DNA from: Rhynchopus euleeides
Taxonomy: Eukaryota > Euglenozoa > Diplonemea > Diplonemida > Diplonemidae
DNA length: 64,000 bases
Direction of reading: 5' to 3'
NCBI GenBank assembly: GCA_963210315.1
Contig: OY723262.1
Span: forward strand, 2,356,001 to 2,420,000
Of this stretch, positions 47,201 to 55,588 are shown piece by piece. The notes beneath the pieces are model-generated. The model saw only the letters and a program-made list of their open reading frames with translations, was not told the DNA's origin and searched no databases. The translations under genes and the position numbers were made by a program. Position 1 is the stretch's first letter. Every line of letters starts with the position of its first letter.

Positions 47201-50200
47201 CCCCTCGGAGACGGGAGTCGCCTGTGCGGTCACGTCGGAGGCGCAGGCGACGAGGCTGATGGAGAGGGGTTTGCTGGTCTGGGACGGAAGCGCGCCACGC
47301 CTGCAGCTCCCACCGGATGCGTTGCGGGGCGGAGGCAAGGGGCCGGACATGCGGGATGTCGACGCCTCCCTGCCGGCAGGGGCCTCACGAGTCCCGAACG
47401 CCTCCCTGAACGACTGCGGGTATCTGGCCCTGGGATACAAGCAGGGTGACGTTCAGGGGGTGCGGGAGACCATCGCGACCCTCGCGACGCAACAGCCGAG
47501 CCTCCGGAACATGCTCGGCACCGCGGAGGCGTACGCGGGGTACCTGGCTGGAGTCCGCGGTGAGCGGCACATGGACCACCTGACCCTGCAGTTGGTGGCG
47601 CGTCAGGGGAGGTTCCAGGTGTTGGTGGTGCAGCCGGGCCAGCCCAACCTCCTCATTGGACCGAAACCGAAGCGGCCGAAGGCGGAGCGGGGGCCGGGCA
47701 AGGTGTCGACGAGCCCTGTGAAGGTAGTGGCCCTCGCCGGAGGACACTATGAGCAGGTGCGGATCGGAGACACGGTCCGGGAAACCGTCATGGCGCAGCT
47801 GGAGGAGGGGGCGAGGAGCCCCATTTTGACGGCGCGCAACGCAGTGGAGCAGCCGTCGGAGAGCAGTGGAGAGGAGGACCTGACGGGGAAGCTGGTGGAC
47901 GTCCCCACCGCCGGGAGGTGGTGCCCCATCGACTCCTGCAGTCGGTCACTGGTGCAGGGTGGGGCCCCCTTTGCATCGAAAAGCTATCTGACGCCGCACA
48001 TGGATGGGCACATGGCGGAGGGCTGCTTCGGGCCGCACGCCATGCAGGAGATACTGCGGCAAGCGGGACTCAGAACATGTGCGGTGTGCAGCAGAGTGAT
48101 GTCGCTGCTGGCCTCACGCAGGAAGGCGGAGGAGGTGTGCGACAGGTGCCACCCGACGGTGCAGGAGGAGGAGATAGGGTCGCCGAGCAGCGCACAAGGC
48201 CGCTACGAGGGTCTGCCGTCCTGGGAGCAGATTGCGCAGGCGGATGTGCGGACGTGGGAGTCGGTCCCCAAGGAGCTGCAGGGCGAGTGGGCGGGGCTGT
48301 TCCGGGATGCGTGCAGGGAGGTGGCGACGACGCAGACGGACGGTTCCTGGCGAGTGCTGGCGATGCTACCTCTGTTGGTGCTCCGCAAGGAAAAAATGGG
48401 CAAGTCACGCAAAGCCCAGACGCTTCGACAGCGACGGATGATGCTGGGACGCTTGCGCCAGGGCGAGTTCGCCCAAGTGTGGGCGGCCGAGGCAGGGAAG
48501 AGGCAGCCGGCGGGCCCGTCACGGGCGTCGAGGGGTTCGCAGGACCCGACGGAGGAGCACCGCCGCTGGCAGGGACGGGTGCAGAAGCTGACGGCGCAGG
48601 GCCGGACTTCGGCAGCGGTGAAGGCGCTCACCCCGGAGGCGGTGGCGCCCAAAGACACCGACACGCTGAAGAAGCTGAAGGCGAAGCACCCGGTCGGCAA
48701 GGTTGCGCGGTGCAGCAAGCCGGACGCGACGCTCTGTGACGCCTTCTCGCCGCTCCAGGTGCTGCAGGGGGTGAAGGGATTCCCCACGGGTTCTGCAGGC
48801 GGGGCTCTGGGCCTACGACCGGACCATCTGAAGGCGGCGGTGACGCACCCGACGGCGCGGGCCCTCCCGGCACTGACCCACCTCGTGAACGCCATGGCGC
48901 GGGGTGCGGCCCCGGCGTCTGTCCAGCCCTGGTTGGCGGGGGCAAACCTGACAGCGCTGAGGAAGTCGGAGAAGGAGGTACGGCCGATCGCGTGTGGCGA
49001 ATCGTTGAGACGGCTCGTGGCCAAGCTCCTCGCAGCGCGCCACCGGGACGAAGCGAAGGCTGTTCTCCTCCGCAGTGGGCAGGTTGGTGTGGCGGTGCGA
49101 CAGGGAGCGGAGGCGGCGACGGCTGTGACGGCCAACTACGCGGCCAGGCGGCGGGGGCAAGACGCGTGCATCCTGAAAGTCGATTTCACCAACGCGTTTA
49201 ATGCGGTGGATCGCTCAGCCTTCCTGAGAGAGGTGGAGCAGAAGTTTCCGGGGATGCTGCCGTGGGTCGCATGGTGCTACGCGAGCCCGTCGAAGCTGCA
49301 GTTCGGGAAGGAATGTGTGACGTCGTCGTGTGGTGTGCAGCAGGGTGACCCCCTCGGCCCACTGCTCTTCTCCCTCGCGATCGCCCCCGTGGCTGAGGAG
49401 GTGAAGCAGATCAAGGGGATACACGGGGCGGTGTGGTACCTCGATGACGGGGTGATCATGGGGAGCGGATACGCGGTCGGCCAGGCGTACCGGCTCATCG
49501 TCGAGCGGTGCAAGCACTTGGGTCTGCAGGTCCGTGAGGACAAGTGCGAGCTGGTGGACCTGAGCGGCAGGGGGACGGGGCATTCCGTGCAGGAGTGGGC
49601 TGGATGGGGACTGAAGGTGGTCGAGAAGCCGAAGAACTCGCCCATCCCGGGCATCAGGTGGATGCGGGACGGCAACTTCGAGCTGCTCGGAGCCCCGATA
49701 GGGGATGCGGCGTGGTGCGAGCAGTTCATGTCGGAGCGGGTGGACCAGTTTGTGACCTCCCTGGACGCCCTCGACAAGCTGACTGACTCGCAGACCGCAT
49801 TTGCCCTGCTGCGTGAGTGCCTGGGGTTCGCGCGCATGGTGTTCTTTATGCGTGCGATTGGTTTCAAAGGGGTGACGGGCTACCTCGAGAGGTACGACGC
49901 GCGCGTGCAGCGGAGCCTCGCGAAGCTTCTGGGCTACGACGACGACTGCCTCCCACAAGAAGCGATGTTGCAGGCGTCCCTCCCTGTTCGAATCGGAGGT
50001 CTGGGGATACGCAAGTCGGCCGACCATTGGCATGCGGCGGCGCTGGCTTCGAGTGCGGGGACCGCAGCGCTGTGCCGACGGCTGGACCGAGACTTCGTGT
50101 GGGATGCAGAGGGCTGGAGGCAGACGGCCTCCTCGTATAACGAAATGGTAGCTGAGGGCTGGCGTCTGGACACCGAGGCACCTCCGGAGAGAGCCCCCGA

Positions 50201-53200
50201 GCAGCGCTCGCTCTCGCTGGGCATTCTGGAGAGGTGGTACAACGCGCTGATGGATGAGGCGGATGCGGTGACGCGGGCCCGGATGCAGTCTCTCCTGCTG
50301 CCAGGGTGCGGTGCGTGGCTGACGGGAAACCCGGCTCGCTGGGAGGCGATGCCCCCGCTGCCGTTCCAAGCAGTGCTCAGGTATCGCTTAGGCCTTCCGC
50401 TGTACGAATCGCTGGCGCGGTGTGAATGCTGCGGGAAGGATGGGGTGATGGACGCGCACGGTCTGCATGCCACCCTCTGCGAGAAGGGGGGTGGGGCCAT
50501 CACGCGCCACGAGGCGGTGGCGGATGCTTTGCTGCGAGCAGCGCGACAGGGTGGCTTGAGAGCCGAGCGGGAGACATTGGGTCTGCTGGAGGGAGACAGG
50601 AGACGCCCAGGGGATGTCACGTTGCAGCAGGGATTCCTGGATGGTCGAGTCACTGCCATAGATGTAGCGGTGGTGAACCCCCTGGCCCCGTCGTTTCTGC
50701 AGCTGGCAGCCAGGGCGGTAGGCGGGGCAGCGGCGCGGCGGCAGACTACGAAGGTCTGGAAGTACCGCGAGGATGAGGCCGTGCGGACGGGCCGCCTTGC
50801 CTTCGAGCCATTTGTGGTCGAGCTTTTTGGGGGCTGGGGCCAGCGGGCACACTCCATCATGAACCGCCTCGTGTCATTGGGGGCAGCCAAGCTGGGGGTC
50901 GGGCGGGTGCAAGTGGCACAACAGACGGCCCGCAGCATGGGGTGGGCCTTCCAGAAGGCAGTGGGTGCGTCGCTCGAGTCGTGTGGGAGGCTGTGCACGG
51001 TGGCAGGGCAGGGGAGGCAGCGAGTGGAGCTGACGAAGACCCCGGTGATCGACCCCGAGACGTATGTGAAGTTCGGGGACCTGATGCCGGGGGTCGTCAT
51101 GGAGGAAGTGCCCCCAGACGCGCCGGACGTTGACGAGGATGAGGGCAGCGAGGGGGACGACGCCCCCCCCAGTGACCCGACCCCGCAAGAGGAGCGGGTT
51201 TTCGACGCGAAGCTGGCGCAGTGGCGCAGGCGGTGCGATCCCGGCGGGTCCCGGACGGTGGGGCAGTGCGTGACGGGGTGCGCGGCCAGCCTCCCGGCGT
51301 GGTACCAGCTGAAGCAGCTGGGTGCAGTTTTACCTCGGGGCAAGGCGGGTGATGGTTTGAGTGCCATAATGGCTGGTCGAGGGGCGCCGTGCAGCCTCTC
51401 ACAGGCACGCAGACAGGCTGTGGCTTTGGTTCTGCATGCGCCGGCACTACGTCGAGAGGTGGACGACCCGACTGAGTGGAGCCGTCGGATGCTGGCCCCA
51501 CAGGAGGCAGATGGGTCAATGGCGGAGTGTGCGTGGGCGGACCTGGCGCTGCTGCGGGCGCTGGCGGTGGTGACGCGCAGCGAGATCCTGGTCATCCGTG
51601 ACTTTGGGGAGCCTGTGTTGTGCAGGCCGGCGCCGGGAGCGCAGGTGGGTGGGCGCTTCTCGTTGTGTGCGGTGGGCAAGGGCTTCGTGCGGGTCGACGT
51701 CGACATGGACCTGTCGCAGATGCCCGAGGGCCCCGAGGCAGAGCTGGGCACGCAGATGGACAGGGTGGTGGCAGGTGACAAAGGGGCGGAGTGCCACATC
51801 TGTGCGGTTGAGATCCCGCCGCGGGCACGCCACCTCCGATGCGGGCACTGCATGCGGGCCGCGTGTGAGGCGTGCGGGGGGTCGGGCCTACCCTGTGCGT
51901 GCCCCAAGATCCAGCTCGTGAAAGCGTCGGAAGCCGGCCGCTCGCAAGGCTGGGCAGCGCCGACGGGCGTGAAACAGGAGATGGAGGTGGACGCGGCGGA
52001 AGATCAGGCGGAAGCGGGTGAGACCTCGATTGGGGGGTGTGTGTATCTGGACGGGTGCGCACCTACTCCCCAGGGCACACCGATGGCGACCGACGCAAAC
52101 GCGGAGCCGGCCTCGGAGGAGGAGCGGCAGGCGCGGGAGGCGAGCAGGTGGCAGCTGGTGCAGGAGCTCGCAGGCACGGAGCCAGTGGCGGCCTTCATCG
52201 CCCAGTGGCAGAGCGCCGCCCCCTCCGATGTGTCGCAGTGCCTGGGGGTCGAGGAGCTGGTGAGGTCCCTCCAGGGGCAGGTGCGATGGAAGGCGGCGTA
52301 CACAGTGGGCGACTGCCTGTTCGACGCGGTCGTCGCCCAGCTACCCACTGGGCTCAAGGTGACAGCGGCCGAAGCGAGGACGCGGGCAGTGAAGGCGGTG
52401 ATGCAGCACGCAGGGCTCCGCACAATGGTTGAGGGAGGGGAGCCGGAGGTGTGGGCACAGCAGATGAGCAGAAGAGGGGCAGGGCCAGGTCTGCAGTCGT
52501 GGGCTGACGAGCTGGTCCTCGGGGGGCTCGCACGGGCCCTCCGAATCACCATCCTCTCCTTCCGGAGGCAAGGCTGTGGCGTCAGGGTGTGGCGCGCGGC
52601 GGAGAGGGCGGTAGCAATGGCGGCAGTGGCTTTTGTGGATGAGTCAGGGCAAGCAGACGGCACAGCGGTGGGCCACTTCGTGCCGGTGGTCCTGCCCGAG
52701 CCGCTACAGCAGTGGGCGCGGGAGGTGGACACGTGTCCTGTGGGGCAGGACAAGCGCGTGCGAGGGTGCGAGCAGGCGAAGCGGATGCGCCTCCAGGTGG
52801 GATGGCAGACGAGCTGCGGCGCGTGCACCACGCCGGTGGGCCCTCGCGGGTGCTGGGGGTGCGGCGAGTGTGGGGTGGCAGTGTGCCTCACGTGCCGTGA
52901 AAGGTGCCCCACCGCGTACAGGGGGTGCAGTGGGGCACCCCCGGTCCCCCCTCCGACAGGGAGCCGGGGGCCGAGGCAGACTGGTGGGGACGTGACGTCT
53001 CTGGGGGAAGGTTCCAACAACAAACCTTCAGCCATCCCCCAGCAGACGACAGAGGCGCAGACCAGCGGGGCAGCAGAGGAGGCACCCAGAGCAGCGCGAG
53101 CATCGGCCGAGGCAGCAACGGCGGCACCGGCAACAACTACGACAGCGACAACGGCGGCAGAGACGACGCCCCTGGGGGAAGGTTCCACTACAACACCTTC

Positions 53201-53981
53201 AGCCATCCTCCAGCAGGCACCAGCCTCAGCGGCGACAACGACAGCGGCGGTGCAGGAGGCTCTACCGCAGGGGGACTTCGCCTTCGATGACGACGAGGTG
53301 CAGGAGGATCTGTCGCAGGAGGACGTCGACGTCGATGACGACGAGGTGCAGGAGGAGATGTCGGACAACGTGGCCGAGCAGTCCGACGGGTCAATGGGAG
53401 GCAACCAACAACAGACAGCCACCCGTGTGTCGTGGGTGCGGATCCCTGCGGAGAGGGCGAGGAAGGAGCAGTGGGCAGGAAGCAGTGAGGACGGCACCGC
53501 GATGGTGGAGGGCGTGAGGGTATTCCCCTGCGCGGCGATGGCGGCGGCGAGTGGTGCGGCGGACGCGGCGTGTATCCCGGACTCGGCGGACGGCTGGGAA
53601 GGGCTGTTCGGCAGGAATGGGCCGCATGCGGGGGCGGCGGCGACGGCACACTGTGTGTTCAAGCAGTGGATCGCAGACAGGCGGGCGGTCGACGCGACCT
53701 ACTACACCACAGGGGGTCGGCAGGGCTCGCAGGAGGGAAACGCCGAGTACCTGGCCTGCAAGCGGGTCGACTCGCACGCCAACAAGCGCCAGAAGGCGGC
53801 CCTGAAGAGGAAGCGGCGTGTGCAACGACAGGAGCGTGACCGACGTGATGGCGGCAGGGGCAGCGGGGACTGTCGTGATCGTCGAGGAGGTGATGGTGCA
53901 GGCAGGGGCAGCGGAAGGGAGCGCCGTGCGGGCCGGCATGAGCCGACCATCATGGGCGCTGGCAGGGGGGCCCGCAGATGA
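44298..53981 (+). CDS. 3227-aa retrotransposon polyprotein: hydrophobic N-region, OTU-like, zinc fingers, RT, RLE, OTU-like pair
   Basis: Domains in order (aa approximate). 1-600: Pro/Ala-rich with two DNNTV repeats. 630-825: five or six hydrophobic segments. 1030-1150: OTU-like (NDCGYLAL, Cys at 47415; GGHYEQV). 1209-1290: zinc fingers (CPIDSC...HMDGH; CAVC...CDRC). RT from about 1495: GLRPDHLKAA, VRPIACGESLRRL, LKVDFTNAFNAVDR, GVQQGDPLGPLLFSL, catalytic YLDD at 49437-49448. 2042-2170: knuckle CECCGKDGVMDAHGLHATLC and RLE motifs RRPGDV...AIDVAVVNP...KVWKY. 2330-2470: OTU-like without Cys (GDGLSAI where GDCLFDA is expected). 2495-2540: RING-like CHIC...CGHCMRAACEAC. 2670-2800: intact OTU-like (GDCLFDAV, Cys at 52314; GHFVPVVL). 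2835-2870: Cys-rich finger. Then low complexity and a tail with ADGWEGLF. The start codon is uncertain because the N-terminal frame differs from the 5' copy. Confidence 0.75.
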   Translation: MEGREPPRRWQAQLGATLAVVALAVLTTAPLEQKQPGSPPVAQPGSPPVAEERGLAAPVEGRARREEQGPHARPLLTPCLQGRGARRPHPPAMRPSRGIAVVAARPPRPPNMLQAAVPLTVKPPGHHAPAHRQQQKGWQPGSPPVPASWLGQVPRGARPTVPLPVSLPSPLGGPMGGPGGWWNGSWATPPLGGEWVGAGRVPRGIRGGEQSCVVDPKPTLIDEKDPTRTCDDNNTVKETGAKAAFDKGVAGPGEDGQACKDPNMKYSRRNDVICTCEKGPSRTSIGAAERGDGQTRVADTGRAKGCAVQLTPRRLRVRTPAVFASMHRNNTYRIALTGCETPRAAGHYDNGHITTCGAITTAGLAHSNGTFSTAFPVCGTRWATGDSDDTICRQLTSTKEVGCMLDCSVYRAARTHGERLATGDDKGKVRVRGLKGLRSATVRERRSGVVYSMARSGLRKFSGPGGMCGGRQTCADPKPALSDLKGSTCTCVDNNTVTVTGVKTTYTRDEAVAKPGGDGRTKDPNMKCLGDDVICTRGKDPSLTNTGAHVWGDEQSRTRRDDVIGTCDEDPSLTDTGASAAGSKGECESKRAGPGGGGQTSGDPRPTLTGLKTVCGSGNDGTCGAGWGLHGRARLLRVLWWAAQRSGIMGPMVAGVALLCGDVGASVAWVAQVTGRAAWGLMAAGRLRVARLQLVWIGWTLWCGASVEAEAGGWEGLPGCSAVLLSAGWLGAQWAILRARVAWWPSVAQACILALWMVVALAGVADPMGLLPAWGAEGFVWMDGAAGAAGGWVLELCGVASPWLLLGGAQLSIWWLFGTRRRKGRQPRRRWRARRPGRAVSQWWVGGGRLLMRRSAVMGVRGFRDARSEGSVMCPGPGLGVKCGSSECWRPHGPPEEALAELRGVGVRSCVPGENLEVSAGALQRWADTGECVVVWVQGGQQPVVYAAPSYRAKTRAALRRYPKVVLAPSETGVACAVTSEAQATRLMERGLLVWDGSAPRLQLPPDALRGGGKGPDMRDVDASLPAGASRVPNASLNDCGYLALGYKQGDVQGVRETIATLATQQPSLRNMLGTAEAYAGYLAGVRGERHMDHLTLQLVARQGRFQVLVVQPGQPNLLIGPKPKRPKAERGPGKVSTSPVKVVALAGGHYEQVRIGDTVRETVMAQLEEGARSPILTARNAVEQPSESSGEEDLTGKLVDVPTAGRWCPIDSCSRSLVQGGAPFASKSYLTPHMDGHMAEGCFGPHAMQEILRQAGLRTCAVCSRVMSLLASRRKAEEVCDRCHPTVQEEEIGSPSSAQGRYEGLPSWEQIAQADVRTWESVPKELQGEWAGLFRDACREVATTQTDGSWRVLAMLPLLVLRKEKMGKSRKAQTLRQRRMMLGRLRQGEFAQVWAAEAGKRQPAGPSRASRGSQDPTEEHRRWQGRVQKLTAQGRTSAAVKALTPEAVAPKDTDTLKKLKAKHPVGKVARCSKPDATLCDAFSPLQVLQGVKGFPTGSAGGALGLRPDHLKAAVTHPTARALPALTHLVNAMARGAAPASVQPWLAGANLTALRKSEKEVRPIACGESLRRLVAKLLAARHRDEAKAVLLRSGQVGVAVRQGAEAATAVTANYAARRRGQDACILKVDFTNAFNAVDRSAFLREVEQKFPGMLPWVAWCYASPSKLQFGKECVTSSCGVQQGDPLGPLLFSLAIAPVAEEVKQIKGIHGAVWYLDDGVIMGSGYAVGQAYRLIVERCKHLGLQVREDKCELVDLSGRGTGHSVQEWAGWGLKVVEKPKNSPIPGIRWMRDGNFELLGAPIGDAAWCEQFMSERVDQFVTSLDALDKLTDSQTAFALLRECLGFARMVFFMRAIGFKGVTGYLERYDARVQRSLAKLLGYDDDCLPQEAMLQASLPVRIGGLGIRKSADHWHAAALASSAGTAALCRRLDRDFVWDAEGWRQTASSYNEMVAEGWRLDTEAPPERAPEQRSLSLGILERWYNALMDEADAVTRARMQSLLLPGCGAWLTGNPARWEAMPPLPFQAVLRYRLGLPLYESLARCECCGKDGVMDAHGLHATLCEKGGGAITRHEAVADALLRAARQGGLRAERETLGLLEGDRRRPGDVTLQQGFLDGRVTAIDVAVVNPLAPSFLQLAARAVGGAAARRQTTKVWKYREDEAVRTGRLAFEPFVVELFGGWGQRAHSIMNRLVSLGAAKLGVGRVQVAQQTARSMGWAFQKAVGASLESCGRLCTVAGQGRQRVELTKTPVIDPETYVKFGDLMPGVVMEEVPPDAPDVDEDEGSEGDDAPPSDPTPQEERVFDAKLAQWRRRCDPGGSRTVGQCVTGCAASLPAWYQLKQLGAVLPRGKAGDGLSAIMAGRGAPCSLSQARRQAVALVLHAPALRREVDDPTEWSRRMLAPQEADGSMAECAWADLALLRALAVVTRSEILVIRDFGEPVLCRPAPGAQVGGRFSLCAVGKGFVRVDVDMDLSQMPEGPEAELGTQMDRVVAGDKGAECHICAVEIPPRARHLRCGHCMRAACEACGGSGLPCACPKIQLVKASEAGRSQGWAAPTGVKQEMEVDAAEDQAEAGETSIGGCVYLDGCAPTPQGTPMATDANAEPASEEERQAREASRWQLVQELAGTEPVAAFIAQWQSAAPSDVSQCLGVEELVRSLQGQVRWKAAYTVGDCLFDAVVAQLPTGLKVTAAEARTRAVKAVMQHAGLRTMVEGGEPEVWAQQMSRRGAGPGLQSWADELVLGGLARALRITILSFRRQGCGVRVWRAAERAVAMAAVAFVDESGQADGTAVGHFVPVVLPEPLQQWAREVDTCPVGQDKRVRGCEQAKRMRLQVGWQTSCGACTTPVGPRGCWGCGECGVAVCLTCRERCPTAYRGCSGAPPVPPPTGSRGPRQTGGDVTSLGEGSNNKPSAIPQQTTEAQTSGAAEEAPRAARASAEAATAAPATTTTATTAAETTPLGEGSTTTPSAILQQAPASAATTTAAVQEALPQGDFAFDDDEVQEDLSQEDVDVDDDEVQEEMSDNVAEQSDGSMGGNQQQTATRVSWVRIPAERARKEQWAGSSEDGTAMVEGVRVFPCAAMAAASGAADAACIPDSADGWEGLFGRNGPHAGAAATAHCVFKQWIADRRAVDATYYTTGGRQGSQEGNAEYLACKRVDSHANKRQKAALKRKRRVQRQERDRRDGGRGSGDCRDRRGGDGAGRGSGRERRAGRHEPTIMGAGRGARR

Positions 53982-54749
53982 GCGGGCATTACACGTCTGT
54001 GCGTGGCCCCGCAGGGCGGGGCCGTCTAACGCATAGCATCCTTAACATCCCCACTCCCCCCCCCCCCCCCTCCCAGAGTCGTCACGAGTGTGTACAGTTT
54101 GAGTGCTCGTGTGATGATTCCCCAGTGTGGATAATTTGCCCTTCGAGCTGGGGGACCAGGTCGACAGCCTGGCCCTCAGCGCCTAATCAACCAAACCAGA
54201 CCATCTCCCCCCCCCCCCCTCCCTTAATAGAGTCCTGCACAGTGTGTATAGTCTTGTCCTTTGGGGGGGTTCGGAGTGCTCAGATGGTGTCGGCCGCCGG
54301 CTCGGAGTGGCACAAGCAGAACATGTGTGAGGACCACGGCACCACGGACCCCTGTAATTTCTCTCCATGCATCCACCATTCGACTTGATTTCGCCCCTTC
54401 TCGCTTCTCCCCTGTTCTCTCCCCCCGGTCGAGTGGTTTGCAAGGATGGACCGCTCGGTCTTGGGAACCGCTCGACTGGGAAACTCTCGACCCTGTTTTT
54501 TGCGCGTTTCCAGCCGTGGGCGTTTTCGATGGTCACCCCTTGGGAGGAGACTGGAGAGGACGCCCAGCCATTGTTGTTCGAACATGCCGAGTACACGGCT
54601 CTCTAGCCTCTGCAGCAGATGACCAACAACACGGGTGTCGATGGCTTCCGCCCTGCATGTCACCTTGCTTCTCGCCTCGACATGCAGCAGACACCCGTGA
54701 GCAGAGAAAGGAGTGTAGCAGTCCCCCGGTTCGCCCCCGGGTACCAAAA

Positions 54750-54797
54750 AAACCCGCAAACCCGCAAACCCGCAAACCCGCAAACCCGCAAACCCGC
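54750..54797 (+). repeat. (AAACCCGC)6 tandem array
   Basis: Six perfect 8-bp units directly after a short A run at the 3' end of the full-length retroelement. The same unit occurs 2.75 times at 43963-43984. Nowhere else in the window did I see it. Confidence 0.9.
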
Positions 54798-54868
54798 ATT
54801 TTTTTTTTTTTTTTTTTGGGGGCGGGGGGCCTCAAATCCCTCTCTCTCATGCGCTCTGTGGGCACAAT

Positions 54869-55452
54869 GGCCTGTGTCTCATCCCATCCACCACCAAACC
54901 TCCCAGGCACAACGAGACAAGGTCTTGACACACATCCTCACTTCCCCAGACCCCGACCGCCCTCTTCCATCCCATGACCCAGTCCGAAGGCAAATAAGCG
55001 TGAAAGGTAATGCAGAAGGACAAGAATAGCAGTGACGGTGGATCCAGGGAGCCAAATTTCCTGGATTACTGGTGCCATGGTGCTCATGGGGGCCAAAACC
55101 AGGGCGATCTCCTGTAGGGATGGCACTTTGACGAGGCTCCCTGGGTCCGCCTATCGGGGGCGCCAAAACGGGCAACGACGGGGGTAAAAAGGGATGAGGC
55201 GGGAGGGCACCTGGAGGGGGGACCCGTGACCTGGCAGAGAAGGTAACGAAACGCGGGGCAGAGGGGCATGCAGTGACGGCGGTGGGTCCTGTGAGTTGGG
55301 ATGCCTATTCCCTGGTGCTGTGGTGCTCACAGGGCCGGGGACAGGGGGTCTCGTTGAGGGACAACACTGAACTGACTCGTCGGGCCGACCGTGCCTGCCG
55401 CGAGGGGGAGTTGGGGGGGGAGGGGGGGGGGGGGGGCGGAGAAGGGGGTATT
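54869..55452. repeat. left arm of 585-bp inverted repeat
   Basis: Pairs with 60013-60600. It lies in the 3' UTR of the minus-strand element, so the whole 5.7-kb unit looks like an element with long terminal inverted repeats. Confidence 0.8.
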
Positions 55453-55588
55453 CACAGCACCTGTGTGTGCTCTACTGCACAAAGGCATCTGGTCTAGGGG
55501 GGGGGATCTACCTCTACTCAAAACTCTACTCTATACTCTACGTAGTCGAGCGGGGACCTGCTCCTTGCAGGTTCGACCACTCTGGCCC

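Larger units (their letters stand above)
43985..54797 (+). mobile_element. apparently full-length RT-RLE-OTU non-LTR retrotransposon with AAACCCGC tail
   Basis: 10.8 kb. The 5' UTR (43985-44297) starts AACGATTTCTTAAGCTAC. A single 3227-codon ORF follows, then a 768-bp 3' UTR ending AAAA plus six exact AAACCCGC units (54750-54797). YLDD-type RT followed by a CCHC-type knuckle and a PD-(D/E)xK restriction-like endonuclease places it among RLE-type non-LTR elements (the broad CRE/R2 group); a closer placement needs a phylogeny. Its 3' end abuts the poly(A) tail of a second, oppositely oriented element. Confidence 0.8.

Noticed and set aside
49934..51907. Long minus-strand open frame (over 650 codons) opposite the retrotransposon ORF
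   Set aside because: It lies antisense to RT, RLE and OTU-like coding sequence with clear motifs. The translation is Ser/Pro/Arg-rich, as expected for an antisense shadow of GC-rich coding DNA.
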